From Caldilineaceae bacterium (GTDB lineage: Bacteria; Chloroflexota; Anaerolineae; Caldilineales; Caldilineaceae), in NCBI GenBank assembly GCA_958295845.1, contig OY282376.1, positions 1,377,022 to 1,441,021 on the forward strand: a DNA stretch of 64,000 nt, read 5' to 3'. The notes under the pieces were generated by a model. That model was not told the origin of the DNA and did not search any database. It saw only the letters and a program-made list of their open reading frames with translations. The position numbers and the translations under genes are program-made. This document shows, in pieces, positions 43,097 through 52,865 of this stretch. Position 1 is the stretch's first letter, and each line of letters begins with the position of its first letter.

Positions 43097-46000
43097 ATGC
43101 CTGATTCTCCTTCAATGCAGGAAACTATCCGCCGTCTCCACGAATACTGGGCCGCGCACGGCTGCCAGATCTGGCAGCCCCACAGCGAAAAACTGGGCGC
43201 CGGCACCATGAACCCCGCCACCGTCCTGCGCGTACTCGGCCCCGAACCCTGGAACGTCGCCTACGTCGAACCCTCCTTCCGCGCCGATGACGGCCGCTAC
43301 GCCGAAAATCCCAACCGCATGCAGATGCACACCCAGTACCAGGTGATCCTCAAACCGGATCCGGGAAACCCCCAGGAGCTCTATCTCAGCAGCCTGGAAG
43401 CCATTGGCCTGCAGCGCGACCGCCACGACATCCGCTTCGTCGAGGACAACTGGGAATCTCCAGCTCTCGGCGCATGGGGCCTCGGTTGGGAGGTCTGGCT
43501 CGACGGCCAGGAAATCACCCAGTTCACCTATTTCCAGCAGGCCGGCGGCGTCAGCCTCGACCCCGTCAGCGTGGAAATAACCTACGGGCTGGAGCGCATC
43601 GTCATGTATCTCCAGCAGCGGACCGAAGTCTGGTCGATCGACTTCGACGGCGTCCACACCTACGGCGAAATCTACCGTCAACAGGAGATCGAACACTGTA
43701 TCTATAACTTCGAGCTGGCCGACGTCGAGCGCCAGCGCACCATGTGCGATCTCTATCAAGCCGAGGCCGAAGCCTGCATCGAGCGCGGCCTCGTCGCCCC
43801 CGCCCACGACTACGTCCTCCGCCAGAGCCAGGCCTTCAACATCCTCGACACCCGCGGCGCCATCGGCGTCACCGAACGCGCCAAATTCTTCGCCGCCATG
43901 CGCAACCAGGCCCGCCGCATCTCCGAACTGTACGTGGAGCAACGCCAGCGCGAGGAATTCCCCTGGTTGGAGAACGGCGCAGGGGGCCGGGAGCGTGCTT
44001 CAAAGTCCAACCGATCAGAGCACGCCGCACTCGTACCGGTATCCGAGCCCCAGTCCCTCCTCATCGAGCTGGGCAGCGAGGAACTGCCCGCCGCCGATGT
44101 ACCCGTCGGCATCCAGCAGCTTGAGCTGCGCCTGCGCCAAAGCCTTGACGAAGCCCGGCTCACCTACGGAAACCTCTCCGTCTCCGGCACCACCCGCCGC
44201 CTCGTGGCGCACGTGCAGGACCTGAGCCCCCGCCAGCAGGACGAAATCGTCGAACGCAGAGGGCCGCCCGCCGACCGCGCTTTCGACGCAGACGGCCAGC
44301 CCACAAAGGCCGCCTTGGGCTTCGCCCGCGGCCAGGGCGTCCAACCCGCAGACCTCGAAGTGCGCGACAACTACGTCTTTGCCGTGACAAGACTTGAAGG
44401 CGAACCGGCCGCCGCGGTCCTGCCGCAGATCATCGAGGATCTGCTCGACGGCATGCAGTGGGGCAGGACGATGCGCTGGAACAGCAGCAACAAGAGCTAT
44501 CCCCGCCCCCTTCGTTGGATCGTTGCTCTCTACGGAACGCAAACTGTTCCCATCTCCTGGGCCAATATCAGCAGTGGACGCGAGAGCCGCGGGCCCCGCT
44601 ACCGCGACGCCCAGGCCCGCCTGCCCGCAGGCGAGTTTACCGCCTTCAGCATTGCCGACGCCGACAGCTACTTCGCCGCCGCCGCCGCCCAGGGCATCCA
44701 GCTCGACCGCACCCAGCGCCGCCGGAGCATCGCCGCCGCCGTACAGGAAGCGGCCGCCCGCGCCCGCGAAATCCAATCGCCCGCCGCCCAACCCCTGCCG
44801 CCCGCCGCCTACGAGTGGGAACCGGACGAGGACCTCCTGGATGAGGTCACCGACCTGGTGGAAGCGCCCCAGGCCGTCCTCGGCTCCTTTGAAACGCGCT
44901 ACCTCGACCTCCCCCAGCCGATCCTCACCGCCGTGATGAAGAAGCACCAGCGCTACTTCCCCATCATGGCCGTGTCCGCCGACTCCGCCAGCCCGCCTTC
45001 ACTGGCGCCCCGCTTCGTCACAGTAGCCAACGCCAACGCCTTGCAGCATCCCGACGTAGTCCGCCAGGGCAATGAAGGCGTCATCCGCGCCCGTTACGCC
45101 GATGCCGAATTCTTCTTCAGGCAGGATACCGCCAAGCCCTTCGACACCTTCACCCAGCGCTTGGAAACCCTCACCTTCCACGCCAAGCTCGGGTCAATGC
45201 TCGCCAAGGCCGGCCGCCTCCAGTCCCTGGCCCCCCAGATCGCACAGATGCTCCGCGCCGGCGACCACGAAGTAGAGACCGCCCGCCAGGCCGCCGCGCT
45301 ATGCAAGACCGACCTGGTAACCTCCATGGTGGTCGAAATGACAAGCCTGCAGGGGACAATGGGCGAAATCTACGCCCTCAGGAGCGGCGAACCGCCCGCA
45401 GTCGCGCAGGCAATCCGCGAGCACTACCTGCCCAGCTACGACGGCGATGCCATCCCAACCAGCAAGGCAGGCCTTGCCCTCAGCCTCGCCGACAAACTCG
45501 ACAGCCTCGTCGGCCTCTTCGGCGTCGGCGTCACCCCCAGCGGCAGCGCCGACCCCTTCGGCCTGCGCCGCGCCGCCCTGGGTATCGTTAACGCACTGAC
45601 GCTGGGCAAGCTCCCGTTCGACCTGACAGCCGCTCTCGAGCAGGCCGCCTCGCAATATGGCGCGCTGCTGTCGGATGACGCCGTCCCAAACGCCCGCGAC
45701 TTTGTAGTCCGCCGTCTTGAAAGGAAGCTCCGTGACTCCGGCCAACCGGCCGATGTCGTCGACGCCGTGCTCGCCGCACGCGGTGACGACCCCTTCGCAG
45801 CCGTCGGCGCCGTCAACCATCTGGCCGCCGCCGTCGCCTCCCCCGACTGGGAAGAGACCCTTACCGCCTATGCCCGCTGTGCCCGCATCGTACGCAGCAT
45901 CGACCGCGAACTGTCCCTGCAGCCAAGCGCCTACCAGGAGCAGGTGGAACACGATCTGCACAGCGCCTGCGAGCGCGCCGCCGCCAAGCTGGACGCCGCC

Positions 46001-46186
46001 GAGGACGTCGCCGCCTCGCTTGGTCACGTCCTCGCCGGGTTGGCCGCGCCCATCAACACCTACTTCGACGCCGTCCTTGTGAACGCCGAAAACGAGGAGC
46101 TGCGCCTGGCCCGCCAGGCCCTGATCCAGCGGATCGCACAGCTCCCAGCGCCTGTCGCCGACCTCAGCCGGCTGCAAGGTTTCTGA
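43097..46186 (+). CDS. glyQS: Glycyl-tRNA synthetase, fused alpha and beta chains
   Basis: 1029 aa. Residues 1-290 are the alpha chain (class II core): [86 protein letters not shown] linker of about 30 residues rich in Arg/Ser leads to the beta chain, beginning near residue 320 with [12 protein letters not shown]. It continues through the B3/B4-like, HD-like and DALR-type anticodon-binding parts ([39 protein letters not shown]). Most bacteria encode the two chains separately; fused forms are known in a few lineages. No T-box leader was seen. Confidence 0.96.
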   Translation: MPDSPSMQETIRRLHEYWAAHGCQIWQPHSEKLGAGTMNPATVLRVLGPEPWNVAYVEPSFRADDGRYAENPNRMQMHTQYQVILKPDPGNPQELYLSSLEAIGLQRDRHDIRFVEDNWESPALGAWGLGWEVWLDGQEITQFTYFQQAGGVSLDPVSVEITYGLERIVMYLQQRTEVWSIDFDGVHTYGEIYRQQEIEHCIYNFELADVERQRTMCDLYQAEAEACIERGLVAPAHDYVLRQSQAFNILDTRGAIGVTERAKFFAAMRNQARRISELYVEQRQREEFPWLENGAGGRERASKSNRSEHAALVPVSEPQSLLIELGSEELPAADVPVGIQQLELRLRQSLDEARLTYGNLSVSGTTRRLVAHVQDLSPRQQDEIVERRGPPADRAFDADGQPTKAALGFARGQGVQPADLEVRDNYVFAVTRLEGEPAAAVLPQIIEDLLDGMQWGRTMRWNSSNKSYPRPLRWIVALYGTQTVPISWANISSGRESRGPRYRDAQARLPAGEFTAFSIADADSYFAAAAAQGIQLDRTQRRRSIAAAVQEAAARAREIQSPAAQPLPPAAYEWEPDEDLLDEVTDLVEAPQAVLGSFETRYLDLPQPILTAVMKKHQRYFPIMAVSADSASPPSLAPRFVTVANANALQHPDVVRQGNEGVIRARYADAEFFFRQDTAKPFDTFTQRLETLTFHAKLGSMLAKAGRLQSLAPQIAQMLRAGDHEVETARQAAALCKTDLVTSMVVEMTSLQGTMGEIYALRSGEPPAVAQAIREHYLPSYDGDAIPTSKAGLALSLADKLDSLVGLFGVGVTPSGSADPFGLRRAALGIVNALTLGKLPFDLTAALEQAASQYGALLSDDAVPNARDFVVRRLERKLRDSGQPADVVDAVLAARGDDPFAAVGAVNHLAAAVASPDWEETLTAYARCARIVRSIDRELSLQPSAYQEQVEHDLHSACERAAAKLDAAEDVAASLGHVLAGLAAPINTYFDAVLVNAENEELRLARQALIQRIAQLPAPVADLSRLQGF

Positions 46187-46305
46187 TCCTACGACATGCC
46201 CATCCCTACCGGGCACTGCAGCCTGTGACTGCTGAATGCGACCAGCCTTCACTGCCCCCGAACGACCGAGAACCGGAATCTATTAGCTAAGGGGAGAAGA
46301 GAACA

Positions 46306-47109
46306 ATGGGTACAGACTATCTCGCCGGCATAAAAGCCAGCGACGAGCAAATCGAAGCCTGGGCGGACCAGTTCAATCGTGAAGGCTGTCTCTTCCTGCG
46401 CAACGTGCTGCCCACGGATTGGACCGACCAGCTGCGCGCCGATCTCGAAGTGGCCCTGCGCGACAATCCCAATGGCCTCAACAACAAGAGCCAGCGCGCC
46501 CACCTCGCCCACCGCATGTTCGAGACCAGCGCCGCCAACCTGCGCCTCTTCGACATGGAGCCGATGGTCTCACTCGCCGAAGCGATTATCGGGACCGACT
46601 GCCACGTCATCCACAACAACTCCTTCACCTCCCCGCCCGGCGGAGGTCTCGATGGCTGGCATCAGGATGATCGACCCCATTACATCGTCAAAGACGGCGA
46701 CGCACCGACAAACGTCCATCTGCCCGTTCTCTTCTTCACCGCCAACTACTACCTCACCGACGTCATCGAAATCGAGCACGGCGGCACCGAAACCATTCCT
46801 GGCTCACATCTCTTCGGCGCCAGTCCCCCCTCCCGACAACTCGACGGCACCGAGTGGGAAGACCGTATCCAATACAATCTGGGAAAAGCTGGCAGCGTGG
46901 TCCTCTTCAACAATCAGGTCTGGCACCGCGGCGGCCCCAACCGCAGCCAGCGCACCCGCTACATCACACAGGTCACCTACGCCCGCCGCATCGTCGGCCA
47001 CAAGTACTACCCGTTCATGAACTACGCCATGCCCGAGCACGTCTACGCAGGCGCCGATGACCGCCTGCGCCGGCTTCTGGGATTCCTGCCCCATGGCGCC
47101 TATGGATAG
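46306..47109 (+). CDS. Phytanoyl-CoA dioxygenase (PhyH) family protein
   Basis: 267 aa, Fe(II)/2-oxoglutarate dioxygenase fold. The HxD iron motif is in GWHQDDRPHY, the distal His in VWHRGGPNRS, and the 2-oxoglutarate Arg in SQRTRYITQ. GGTETIPGSHLFG is the typical strand before the distal site. The start has AAGGGGAGAAGAG upstream. An SDR gene follows after 56 nt. Substrate is not predictable; these families hydroxylate many lipophilic or small metabolites. Confidence 0.9.
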   Translation: MGTDYLAGIKASDEQIEAWADQFNREGCLFLRNVLPTDWTDQLRADLEVALRDNPNGLNNKSQRAHLAHRMFETSAANLRLFDMEPMVSLAEAIIGTDCHVIHNNSFTSPPGGGLDGWHQDDRPHYIVKDGDAPTNVHLPVLFFTANYYLTDVIEIEHGGTETIPGSHLFGASPPSRQLDGTEWEDRIQYNLGKAGSVVLFNNQVWHRGGPNRSQRTRYITQVTYARRIVGHKYYPFMNYAMPEHVYAGADDRLRRLLGFLPHGAYG

Positions 47110-47165
47110 CCGCCGCCGAGTAGCCCAACGCACTATGCGGAGTCAGTATTCGTGAGGAACCGGAG

Positions 47166-47942
47166 ATGAAGGGAATCGCAGACAAGCGCGTCTTCCTGTC
47201 CGCCGCAGCCGCAGGAATCGGACGCGCCATAGCTGACCGCTTCCTGCAGGCAGGTGCACACGTCTGCATCTGTGATATAGACGAAGCCGCCCTGGCCCGG
47301 TTGGAGGGCTCCCACGACCGGCTCACAGTCGTACGCGCCGACGTGGCCGACCCAGGGCAACTGGAGTCAGCATTCCTCACGGTCGCCCAGGGTCTCGGCG
47401 GGCTGGATGTGCTGGTCAATAACGCCGGCATCTCCGGCCCAACCGCGAACACCGAGAGCATCTCCCCGGCCGAATGGCAGCGCACAATCGACGTGAACCT
47501 CAATGGCGCATTCTACTGCTCGCGCCTCGCCATCCCCCTGCTCAAAGCAAGTGGCGGTGGCTCGATCGTCAATATCGGCTCCACCGCCGGCCTGCACGGC
47601 TACCCCCTGCGCGCCCCCTACGCCGCCTCCAAATGGGCCCTGATCGGCCTTACCAAGACCCTCGCCATGGAACTGGGCCCCCACGGAATCCGCGTCAACG
47701 CCGTCTGCCCCGGCTCCGTCGAAGGACCCCGCATCGACGGCGTCCACGCCGCCAAGGCCGCGGCCCGCGGCGTCAGCGTCGAGGAAATTCGCGAAGCATT
47801 TCGCCAGAAAAGCTCCCTGCGCACCCTCATTGCCCCGGACGATGTCGCCGAAACCATACTCTTCCTCTGTTCAGATAGCGCCGCTCGCATCTCCGGCCAG
47901 GCCCTCGCCGTCGACGGACACACCGAAACCATGCGCATGTGA
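47166..47942 (+). CDS. Short-chain dehydrogenase/reductase
   Basis: 258 aa, classical SDR. The cofactor loop reads SAAAAGIGRAI rather than TGxxxGIG, an unusual first half. LVNNAGISGP (NNAG), NIGSTAGLHG (Ser), PYAASKWAL (Tyr-x-x-x-Lys) and VNAVCPGSVEGPRID are standard. It follows the PhyH gene by 56 nt, likely co-transcribed, so it could oxidise the hydroxylated product. Confidence 0.9.
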   Translation: MKGIADKRVFLSAAAAGIGRAIADRFLQAGAHVCICDIDEAALARLEGSHDRLTVVRADVADPGQLESAFLTVAQGLGGLDVLVNNAGISGPTANTESISPAEWQRTIDVNLNGAFYCSRLAIPLLKASGGGSIVNIGSTAGLHGYPLRAPYAASKWALIGLTKTLAMELGPHGIRVNAVCPGSVEGPRIDGVHAAKAAARGVSVEEIREAFRQKSSLRTLIAPDDVAETILFLCSDSAARISGQALAVDGHTETMRM

Positions 47943-48114
47943 ACAGACTGCCATCCAACCCCCGGCCTCCTTCGCCGTGAATCCTACCCCTCAACTTCAA
48001 ATACGCCCGTTTATCATGTCGCTCGTCCTATACGCCTCTGATCATTGAACAAGCTCTCTCCCCGGCAACGCGCAACTAGAAACTAAGAACTGAAAACTAG
48101 AAACTGCCTTTCAA

Positions 48115-48161
48115 TTGCTCTCCAGGCAGGACTGTGCTATCTTTAGTGAATTATTTCGCAG
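48115..48161 (+). promoter_or_regulatory. rex promoter with Rex-like operator
   Basis: -35 TTGCTC at 48115-48120, 17-nt spacer, -10 TATCTT at 48138-48143. Directly downstream, 48144-48161 reads TAGTGAA-TTAT-TTCGCAG. This matches 11 of 14 positions of the Rex consensus TTGTGAA-N4-TTCACAA and spans the predicted start point, so it suggests autoregulation by the redox sensor encoded 129 nt downstream. Confidence 0.65.
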
Positions 48162-48289
48162 TCTGACCTGGGCTTCAGAGCGTACGCGGCCCTCTTACCA
48201 CCCAAATGTGTATACCCGTTGGCTCCCACGGATTCCTGCAACCACGGCAATTCTGACGCCCCGCAATTCTAGAAAGCGACAGCTTCAAG

Positions 48290-48931
48290 GTGAAGGACGA
48301 AAGAACGCAAGGGAAGCCCCCCATCCCTGACATCGTTATCGGACGACTTCCGGTCTATCTGCGCACCCTGCGCCTCCTGGCAGTTGACGGGCGCGAGGTT
48401 ACCTCCAGCCAGGAGCTCGGCGAGCATCTCGGCATCAGCTCCGCCCAGATTCGCAAGGATCTGAGCCACTTCGGTGAATTCGGCAAACAGGGAACCGGAT
48501 ACAACATCGAATTCCTGTGCCGGCAGCTTCAGATTATCCTCAACGTCGACAGAATCTGGCCGGTGATTCTGGTCGGCGCCGGCTCCCTTGGCACCGCTAT
48601 CGCCAACTACCAGGAGTTTGAATCGAGTGGCTTTCGTATCGTAGCCGTCTTCGATGAGGACCCGCAGAAGATAGGGCAGCCGATCGGAAATGGACTGCGT
48701 ATCGAGGATTTCGCAGACCTCAGCCAGCAGGCAAAAAAGTCAGAAGTGCAGATGGCCGTCATGGCGGTCCCGGCCCACGCCGCCCAGCGCGTCGCCGTAC
48801 AGCTCATCGAGGCGGGGCTGAACAGCATTCTCTGCTATGCCCCCATCACCCTGTCCGTCCCCGCGTACGTTCGCGTCGAATACATCGACCCGGTCGTCCA
48901 CTTCCAGCATATGACCTACTATCTGCGTTAA
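48290..48931 (+). CDS. rex: Redox-sensing transcriptional repressor Rex
   Basis: 213 aa from GTG 48290. The N-terminal winged helix ([43 protein letters not shown]) is followed by a Rossmann domain ([28 protein letters not shown]) and the C-terminal swapped helix region ending [11 protein letters not shown]. Rex binds DNA when the NAD+/NADH ratio is high and releases it on NADH binding, controlling respiratory and fermentative genes. A candidate operator lies at its own promoter (48144-48161). Confidence 0.96.
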   Translation: MKDERTQGKPPIPDIVIGRLPVYLRTLRLLAVDGREVTSSQELGEHLGISSAQIRKDLSHFGEFGKQGTGYNIEFLCRQLQIILNVDRIWPVILVGAGSLGTAIANYQEFESSGFRIVAVFDEDPQKIGQPIGNGLRIEDFADLSQQAKKSEVQMAVMAVPAHAAQRVAVQLIEAGLNSILCYAPITLSVPAYVRVEYIDPVVHFQHMTYYLR

Positions 48932-49002
48932 GGATTCGCCAGCCCTGCTGGGCCTGGCTTGCCCCCGGCGGTCTGAACCCGTCTTCCAACAACGGCCCGC
49001 AG

Positions 49003-49734
49003 TCAAAGAGGCTCTCTGCGAGGTAGTCCTTGCTGCCTGGGGTAAAGTCTGGGGGTCTTCCGCAGCTTCTTTATCAATAGAACACGCCGCTCCTCATCCA
49101 GGGTCGGCACCGTCACAGGCGCAAACCGCACCGTCTCGCCGCCCAGTAGTTCGATCGCATTGCGCGCCTCCATGAACTCCTCGGCCGCGGTCGGTCCCTT
49201 ATAGATGACCGCCAGTCCGCCTTGCCGCACAAACGGCAGCACATACTCAGTTAGCGTATTCAGCCGGGCCACAGCCCTGGCAGCCGCCAGATCGAACTGA
49301 CCGCGAAAGCGACGATCACGGCCCAACTCTTCCGCCCTTCCCTGAACGAGAGTTACATTTTCCAGCGACAGTGCATTCACGACCTCTTCGAGAAATCGTA
49401 TCTTCTTGGCCGTGCCGTCCACCAGCGTCAGTTTCAAATTGGGCCACGCAATCTTGAGTGGTACCCCCGGGAATCCCGCGCCCGTGCCAATGTCAACGCA
49501 GGCCAGTGCCCGTTTCGGTGGCAGCGTAACGCCAATCTCCTCCGCGACAGGCGGCAGGCCGACCAGGCAGTCCAGAAAATGCTTTCTCTGCACGTCGACA
49601 CTCTCCGTGATCGCGGTCAGATTCATCTTCTGATTCCACTCCGCCAGCAGCGCGGCATACACGCCAAACTGTTCTATCTGCTCGCTGGAGAGCGGGATTC
49701 CTAAGGTGGTTGCACCCGAAATAAGTGTTTGCAT
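49003..49734 (-). CDS. rsmG: 16S rRNA (guanine527-N7)-methyltransferase
   Basis: 243 aa. The AdoMet motif VDIGTGAGFPGVPLKIAWP is followed by LTLVDGTAKKIRFLEEVV and a late AARAVARLNTLTEYVLPFVRQGG block, typical of RsmG/GidB. It methylates N7 of G527 in 16S rRNA. ATG 49732-49734 is divergent from the Nudix gene, with only 28 nt between the start codons. Confidence 0.95.
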   Translation of the reverse strand: MQTLISGATTLGIPLSSEQIEQFGVYAALLAEWNQKMNLTAITESVDVQRKHFLDCLVGLPPVAEEIGVTLPPKRALACVDIGTGAGFPGVPLKIAWPNLKLTLVDGTAKKIRFLEEVVNALSLENVTLVQGRAEELGRDRRFRGQFDLAAARAVARLNTLTEYVLPFVRQGGLAVIYKGPTAAEEFMEARNAIELLGGETVRFAPVTVPTLDEERRVLLIKKLRKTPRLYPRQQGLPRREPL

Positions 49735-49762
49735 GCCCGTATTCTAGCACAGGAGTTGAACT

Positions 49763-50224
49763 GTGAAGACGATTCGATACAAGTCCGCCGGCGGCATCGT
49801 GGCCCAAAAGGACATCCTCGCCCACCTCCCCGCGGATGAAACCTTTCTTCTCCTTCTCGACCGCCCCAAGCGTGCCGAAGTACGCCTGCCCAAAGGACAT
49901 ATCGACCCCGGCGAGAACGCCGCAGAAGCGGCCCTGCGCGAAACCAGCGAAGAAGCCGGCTTCGGCGACCTCCGCATCCTCGCCGACCTGGGCCGCCGTA
50001 CCGTTGAATTCGACTACAAGGGCGCGCACTACATCCGGGAGGAACACTACTTCCTGATGAATCTGCTCTCCCCGCGTCAGGTAACCCGGCCCCCCAAAGA
50101 CGCCAAACAGTTTCACGTCCTGTGGGAACCTCTCGCACGCGCCGGCGAAAGGTTGACCTTTGAGGCCGAGCGCCTGTTCGTCGATGACGCCGTCAAAGCA
50201 CTCCAAGACCTGCCCGGTTTCTGA
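49763..50224 (+). CDS. Nudix hydrolase
   Basis: 153 aa from GTG 49763 with AGGAG upstream. The Nudix box is complete: GHIDPGENAAEAALRETSEEAGF (GX5EX7REUXEEXGU). The N-terminal strand KTIRYKSAGGIVAQKD and a C-terminal FHVLWEPLARAGERLTFEAE block resemble ADP-ribose/diadenosine polyphosphate hydrolases, but the substrate is not fixed by sequence. Confidence 0.93.
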   Translation: MKTIRYKSAGGIVAQKDILAHLPADETFLLLLDRPKRAEVRLPKGHIDPGENAAEAALRETSEEAGFGDLRILADLGRRTVEFDYKGAHYIREEHYFLMNLLSPRQVTRPPKDAKQFHVLWEPLARAGERLTFEAERLFVDDAVKALQDLPGF

Positions 50225-50237
50225 GCCCTCCAATACA

Positions 50238-50263
50238 AAAACCGGGAAGGCACGCATTCCCGG
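50238..50263 (-). terminator. Terminator downstream of infA
   Basis: Arms CCGGGAA (50242-50248) and TTCCCGG (50257-50263) with an 8-nt loop. On the minus strand a TTTTGTATT tract follows. It would end the rpsA-rpsU-infA direction transcript about 120 nt after infA. Confidence 0.6.
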
Positions 50264-50385
50264 CTCGTAACATCTCCTACCGTCTTAAGTTTTCTTCAGG
50301 CAGTGTCAGCGCCCCTGCATCCCCATGTTCTGGCCGCGCGCCAATGCTACGTACACCGCCGTTCTTAACAGATGCAGATCACCCG

Positions 50386-50601
50386 CTACTTGCGCCGATA
50401 TGTAATGCGTCCGCGTGTCAAATCATATGGACTCATATCGACCCTCACCTTGTCACCGAGAAACACCCGAATGTAGTTCCTCCGCATTTTGCCCGACAAA
50501 TATGCCAGAACAACATGCCCATTCTCCAATTCCACCCGAAACTGGGCATTCGGCAGGGCTTCGATGACTTTGCCTTCCAGTGTGAGTATTTCCTCAGCCA
50601 T
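50386..50601 (-). CDS. infA: Translation initiation factor IF-1
   Basis: 71 aa, S1/OB fold: [67 protein letters not shown], the complete family pattern. It lies 59 nt after rpsU on the same strand. The usual neighbours of infA (secY/adk/map, rpmJ) are absent here. Confidence 0.98.
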   Translation of the reverse strand: MAEEILTLEGKVIEALPNAQFRVELENGHVVLAYLSGKMRRNYIRVFLGDKVRVDMSPYDLTRGRITYRRK

Positions 50602-50660
50602 ATCTCTCCATCAGTTTACGCGTGGCCGGCAGCTTCGCAGCCTGGTCTTCGAAACATACT

Positions 50661-50864
50661 CTAACGGAAAGACCGGGCCGCGTTCCGTCGTGCTTTTCGG
50701 ATTGCCTTCTGTTTGTTGATGCGTCGCACTTCACTCTTGGACGTAAACCACCGCTTCTGGCGTACAATCGGTAAAATCCGCGACTCGGCTACCGACTTCC
50801 GGAAGCGCCGCATCAGACTCTCCTGGGACTCTCCTTGCCTCAACTCAACGCTAATCGAACTCAC
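50661..50864 (-). CDS. rpsU: Small ribosomal subunit protein bS21
   Basis: 67 aa from GTG 50862-50864. The frame extends to a TTG at 50900 that lies inside a hairpin-bearing leader. ISVELRQGESQESLMRRFRKSVAESRILPIVRQKRWF is the S21 core, followed by a basic tail rich in Arg/Lys. Located between rpsA and infA. A promoter (50944-50973) and a strong stem-loop (50901-50937) precede it. Confidence 0.93.
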   Translation of the reverse strand: MSSISVELRQGESQESLMRRFRKSVAESRILPIVRQKRWFTSKSEVRRINKQKAIRKARRNAARSFR

Positions 50865-50900
50865 CCCCTCCAGGACTTTTGTGAAATTCGGACAAAACAA

Positions 50901-50937
50901 GCCTGCCAGCCCCTTGTGCTTCAGTAGACTGGCAGGC
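50901..50937 (-). terminator. Stem-loop between rpsA and rpsU (terminator or rpsU leader element)
   Basis: Arms GCCTGCCAG (50901-50909) and CTGGCAGGC (50929-50937), 9 bp, loop 19 nt. On the minus strand the stem is followed by TTGTTTTGT. It may end rpsA transcripts. But the predicted rpsU promoter would start at about its first base, so it may equally be a 5' leader structure. Confidence 0.6.
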
Positions 50938-50943
50938 AGCGCA

Positions 50944-50973
50944 ATTATAAACGACCCTAAGTGAAGACTGCAA
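50944..50973 (-). promoter_or_regulatory. Promoter of rpsU-infA
   Basis: Minus strand: -35 TTGCAG at 50973-50968, 18-nt spacer, perfect -10 TATAAT at 50949-50944. It begins 9 nt after the rpsA stop codon. Predicted start near 50937, at the foot of the stem-loop. Confidence 0.65.
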
Positions 50974-50981
50974 ATGCCACG

Positions 50982-52733
50982 TTACTGTCTCTCCTCCGCA
51001 CCATCTGGCTCGTCATCCTCGGCCGCCTCTTCCCCCGAAGCCTCTTCCTCGTCCGGCGCTTCTTCCGCCGCAGCCTCAGCCATCTCGTCAGCTGGCGCCT
51101 CCGCCTCAGGCTCGTCGACCGCCGCACTCGATTCTGCTACAACCGCCGCCGGTTCCTCAACCTCAGGTTCCGCCACGGCACCGGTGGCTTCAGGTTCAGT
51201 ACCCTGGTCCTCCACCTCAGCAACAACAGCCGCCTCGGGCTCCACGCTAGCAGCCTCCGCTTCGGCAACGCCTGCCTCGGGCTCCACGCTAACAGCCTCC
51301 GCTTCGGCAACGCCTGCCTCGGGCTCCTCGGTAGCAGCTTCCACTTCTGCAACAGCCGCCTCGGGCTCCTCAGACGGCGCGTCCGCTTCGGCAACGGCTG
51401 CCTGGGGCTCCTCAGACGGCGCGTCCGCTTCTGCTACAACCGCCTCTGGCTCCTCGGTAGCCGTCTCCACATCAGCAGCAGCGGCCTCCGGCTCCTCGGC
51501 CGCTTCGCTCTCAAATTTCTCCGCCTCCGTTTCCAGCAGCGCCTGGCCCACAGTTTCATCGGCCTGCCGTCGGCTCAAACCGATCCGCTGCCTGTCCGGG
51601 TGAATGCGCAAAATCTTCACCGGAATGCGATCGCCGCTGGTCACCATCTTTAGGGGCTCAGCCACCGTGATATCGGCCAGTTCGCTAATATGGATCAACC
51701 CTTCGATTCCAGGTTCAAGCTGAGCGAACGCGCCAAAATCGATCACCCTTGTCACTGTGACCAGAATCGTCTCATTTACCTTGTAGCGCTCTTCAATGCT
51801 TTCCCAGGGATTCGAGAGCAAACGCTTGCGGCTCAGCGCGATGCGGCTGCGTTCCGGATCCAAGCGCAGTACTTCGACCTGTAGGCGCTCGCCCACCTTT
51901 AATACATCGCGCGGGTGGCTGACAGGTGTCCAGCCGATCTCGCTGACGTGCAGAAGCCCGTCCGCGCCTCCGATGTCAACAAACGCGCCAAATGGTCGTA
52001 GGCTCCGCACCTCGCCGTCTACGACCAAGCCAACCTCTAACTCCTCAAACAACTGCGCCTTGCGTCCAGCGCGGTACTCGCGTTCAGCCAGCCGGTAGGA
52101 GAGCACAAGACGGCGTCGCTGCCGCTCAACCTCTATCACCTTGACGGGGAGATCCTGGCCCACAATCTGTTGCAGCCGCTCATTGCGCTGCTCTTCGTTC
52201 ATATTGCGCGGCAGCCCCACCACATGCGAAGCCGGGATAAACCCCCGCAAATGGTCGAAATCAGCCAGCAAACCGCCCTTGTTGAAGCCAACCACCTTCC
52301 GCACCGTGATCTCGCCGCTCTCAAGCATCTTTTCGGCAACGAGCCAGTCCTTTTTCTGCAAGGCGTCCGCAATGCTCAAAACCAACATGCCTTCGCTGGT
52401 TGTGAGCTTACTCACCACGACCGGTACTGTCTCGCCTTCACGCAACGTGTCTGCGTACTCTTCCTCAAGCCGGTTCAAATCCGACTGCGGAACTATCCCA
52501 TCACGCTTCGCGCCAATATTGACCAGCAACTCATTCGACCGTACCTCTACGACGATCCCCTCCCGGAGATCGCCCCGTTCCGGCAAACTGAGGTCCTCCT
52601 CTTCCGCGAGATACTGTTCAAAGAGCATCTCATCGGCCTGCTGCTCTTCACTGACATTTTCAACTTCGGCGTTCTCGGCCTCGTCGCCTATCATCTCAGA
52701 CTCGTCGCCTATAATCTCAGACTCTGACATCAT
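50982..52733 (-). CDS. rpsA: Small ribosomal subunit protein bS1, with long acidic repeat tail
   Basis: 583 aa from ATG 52731-52733 (AGGTGG 8 nt upstream; a GTG at 52745 is in frame). Four S1 domains are visible, for example GIVVEVRSNELLVNIGAKRDGIVP, FDHLRGFIPASHVVG, GEVRSLRPFGAFVDIGGADGLLHVSEIGW and VTRVIDFGAFAQLEPGIEGLIHISELA. After about residue 415 comes an Ala/Glu/Pro/Val tail of some 160 residues with about six 14-residue repeats (EEPEAAVAEVEAAT type). The N-terminal 40 residues are also strongly acidic. A strong promoter lies at 52866-52894. Confidence 0.95.
   Translation of the reverse strand: MMSESEIIGDESEMIGDEAENAEVENVSEEQQADEMLFEQYLAEEEDLSLPERGDLREGIVVEVRSNELLVNIGAKRDGIVPQSDLNRLEEEYADTLREGETVPVVVSKLTTSEGMLVLSIADALQKKDWLVAEKMLESGEITVRKVVGFNKGGLLADFDHLRGFIPASHVVGLPRNMNEEQRNERLQQIVGQDLPVKVIEVERQRRRLVLSYRLAEREYRAGRKAQLFEELEVGLVVDGEVRSLRPFGAFVDIGGADGLLHVSEIGWTPVSHPRDVLKVGERLQVEVLRLDPERSRIALSRKRLLSNPWESIEERYKVNETILVTVTRVIDFGAFAQLEPGIEGLIHISELADITVAEPLKMVTSGDRIPVKILRIHPDRQRIGLSRRQADETVGQALLETEAEKFESEAAEEPEAAAADVETATEEPEAVVAEADAPSEEPQAAVAEADAPSEEPEAAVAEVEAATEEPEAGVAEAEAVSVEPEAGVAEAEAASVEPEAAVVAEVEDQGTEPEATGAVAEPEVEEPAAVVAESSAAVDEPEAEAPADEMAEAAAEEAPDEEEASGEEAAEDDEPDGAEERQ
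51220..51480 (-). repeat. 42-bp in-frame coding repeats in rpsA tail
   Basis: About six tandem units of 42 bp (14 codons) encode E/V-EPEA-VAEAEA-S variants. Some adjacent units differ at only a few bases, suggesting recent unequal exchange or slippage. Confidence 0.8.
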
Positions 52734-52865
52734 CGAATTATCCACCTGTGAAATGCGTAATTGCTGTGAAGTGCCCAGTTGCCAGCAAAACAGCCCGTCT
52801 GCCGATATTGCAGCCGAAAACCGCAGGACACGTCCTTCACCCTGTCCTATCTGCTATAGCCCTTC

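Noticed and set aside
43112..46252. Long minus-strand open frames opposite the glycyl-tRNA synthetase gene
   Set aside because: Shadows of a high-GC coding strand; Gly/Val/Asp-rich composition and no recognisable domains.
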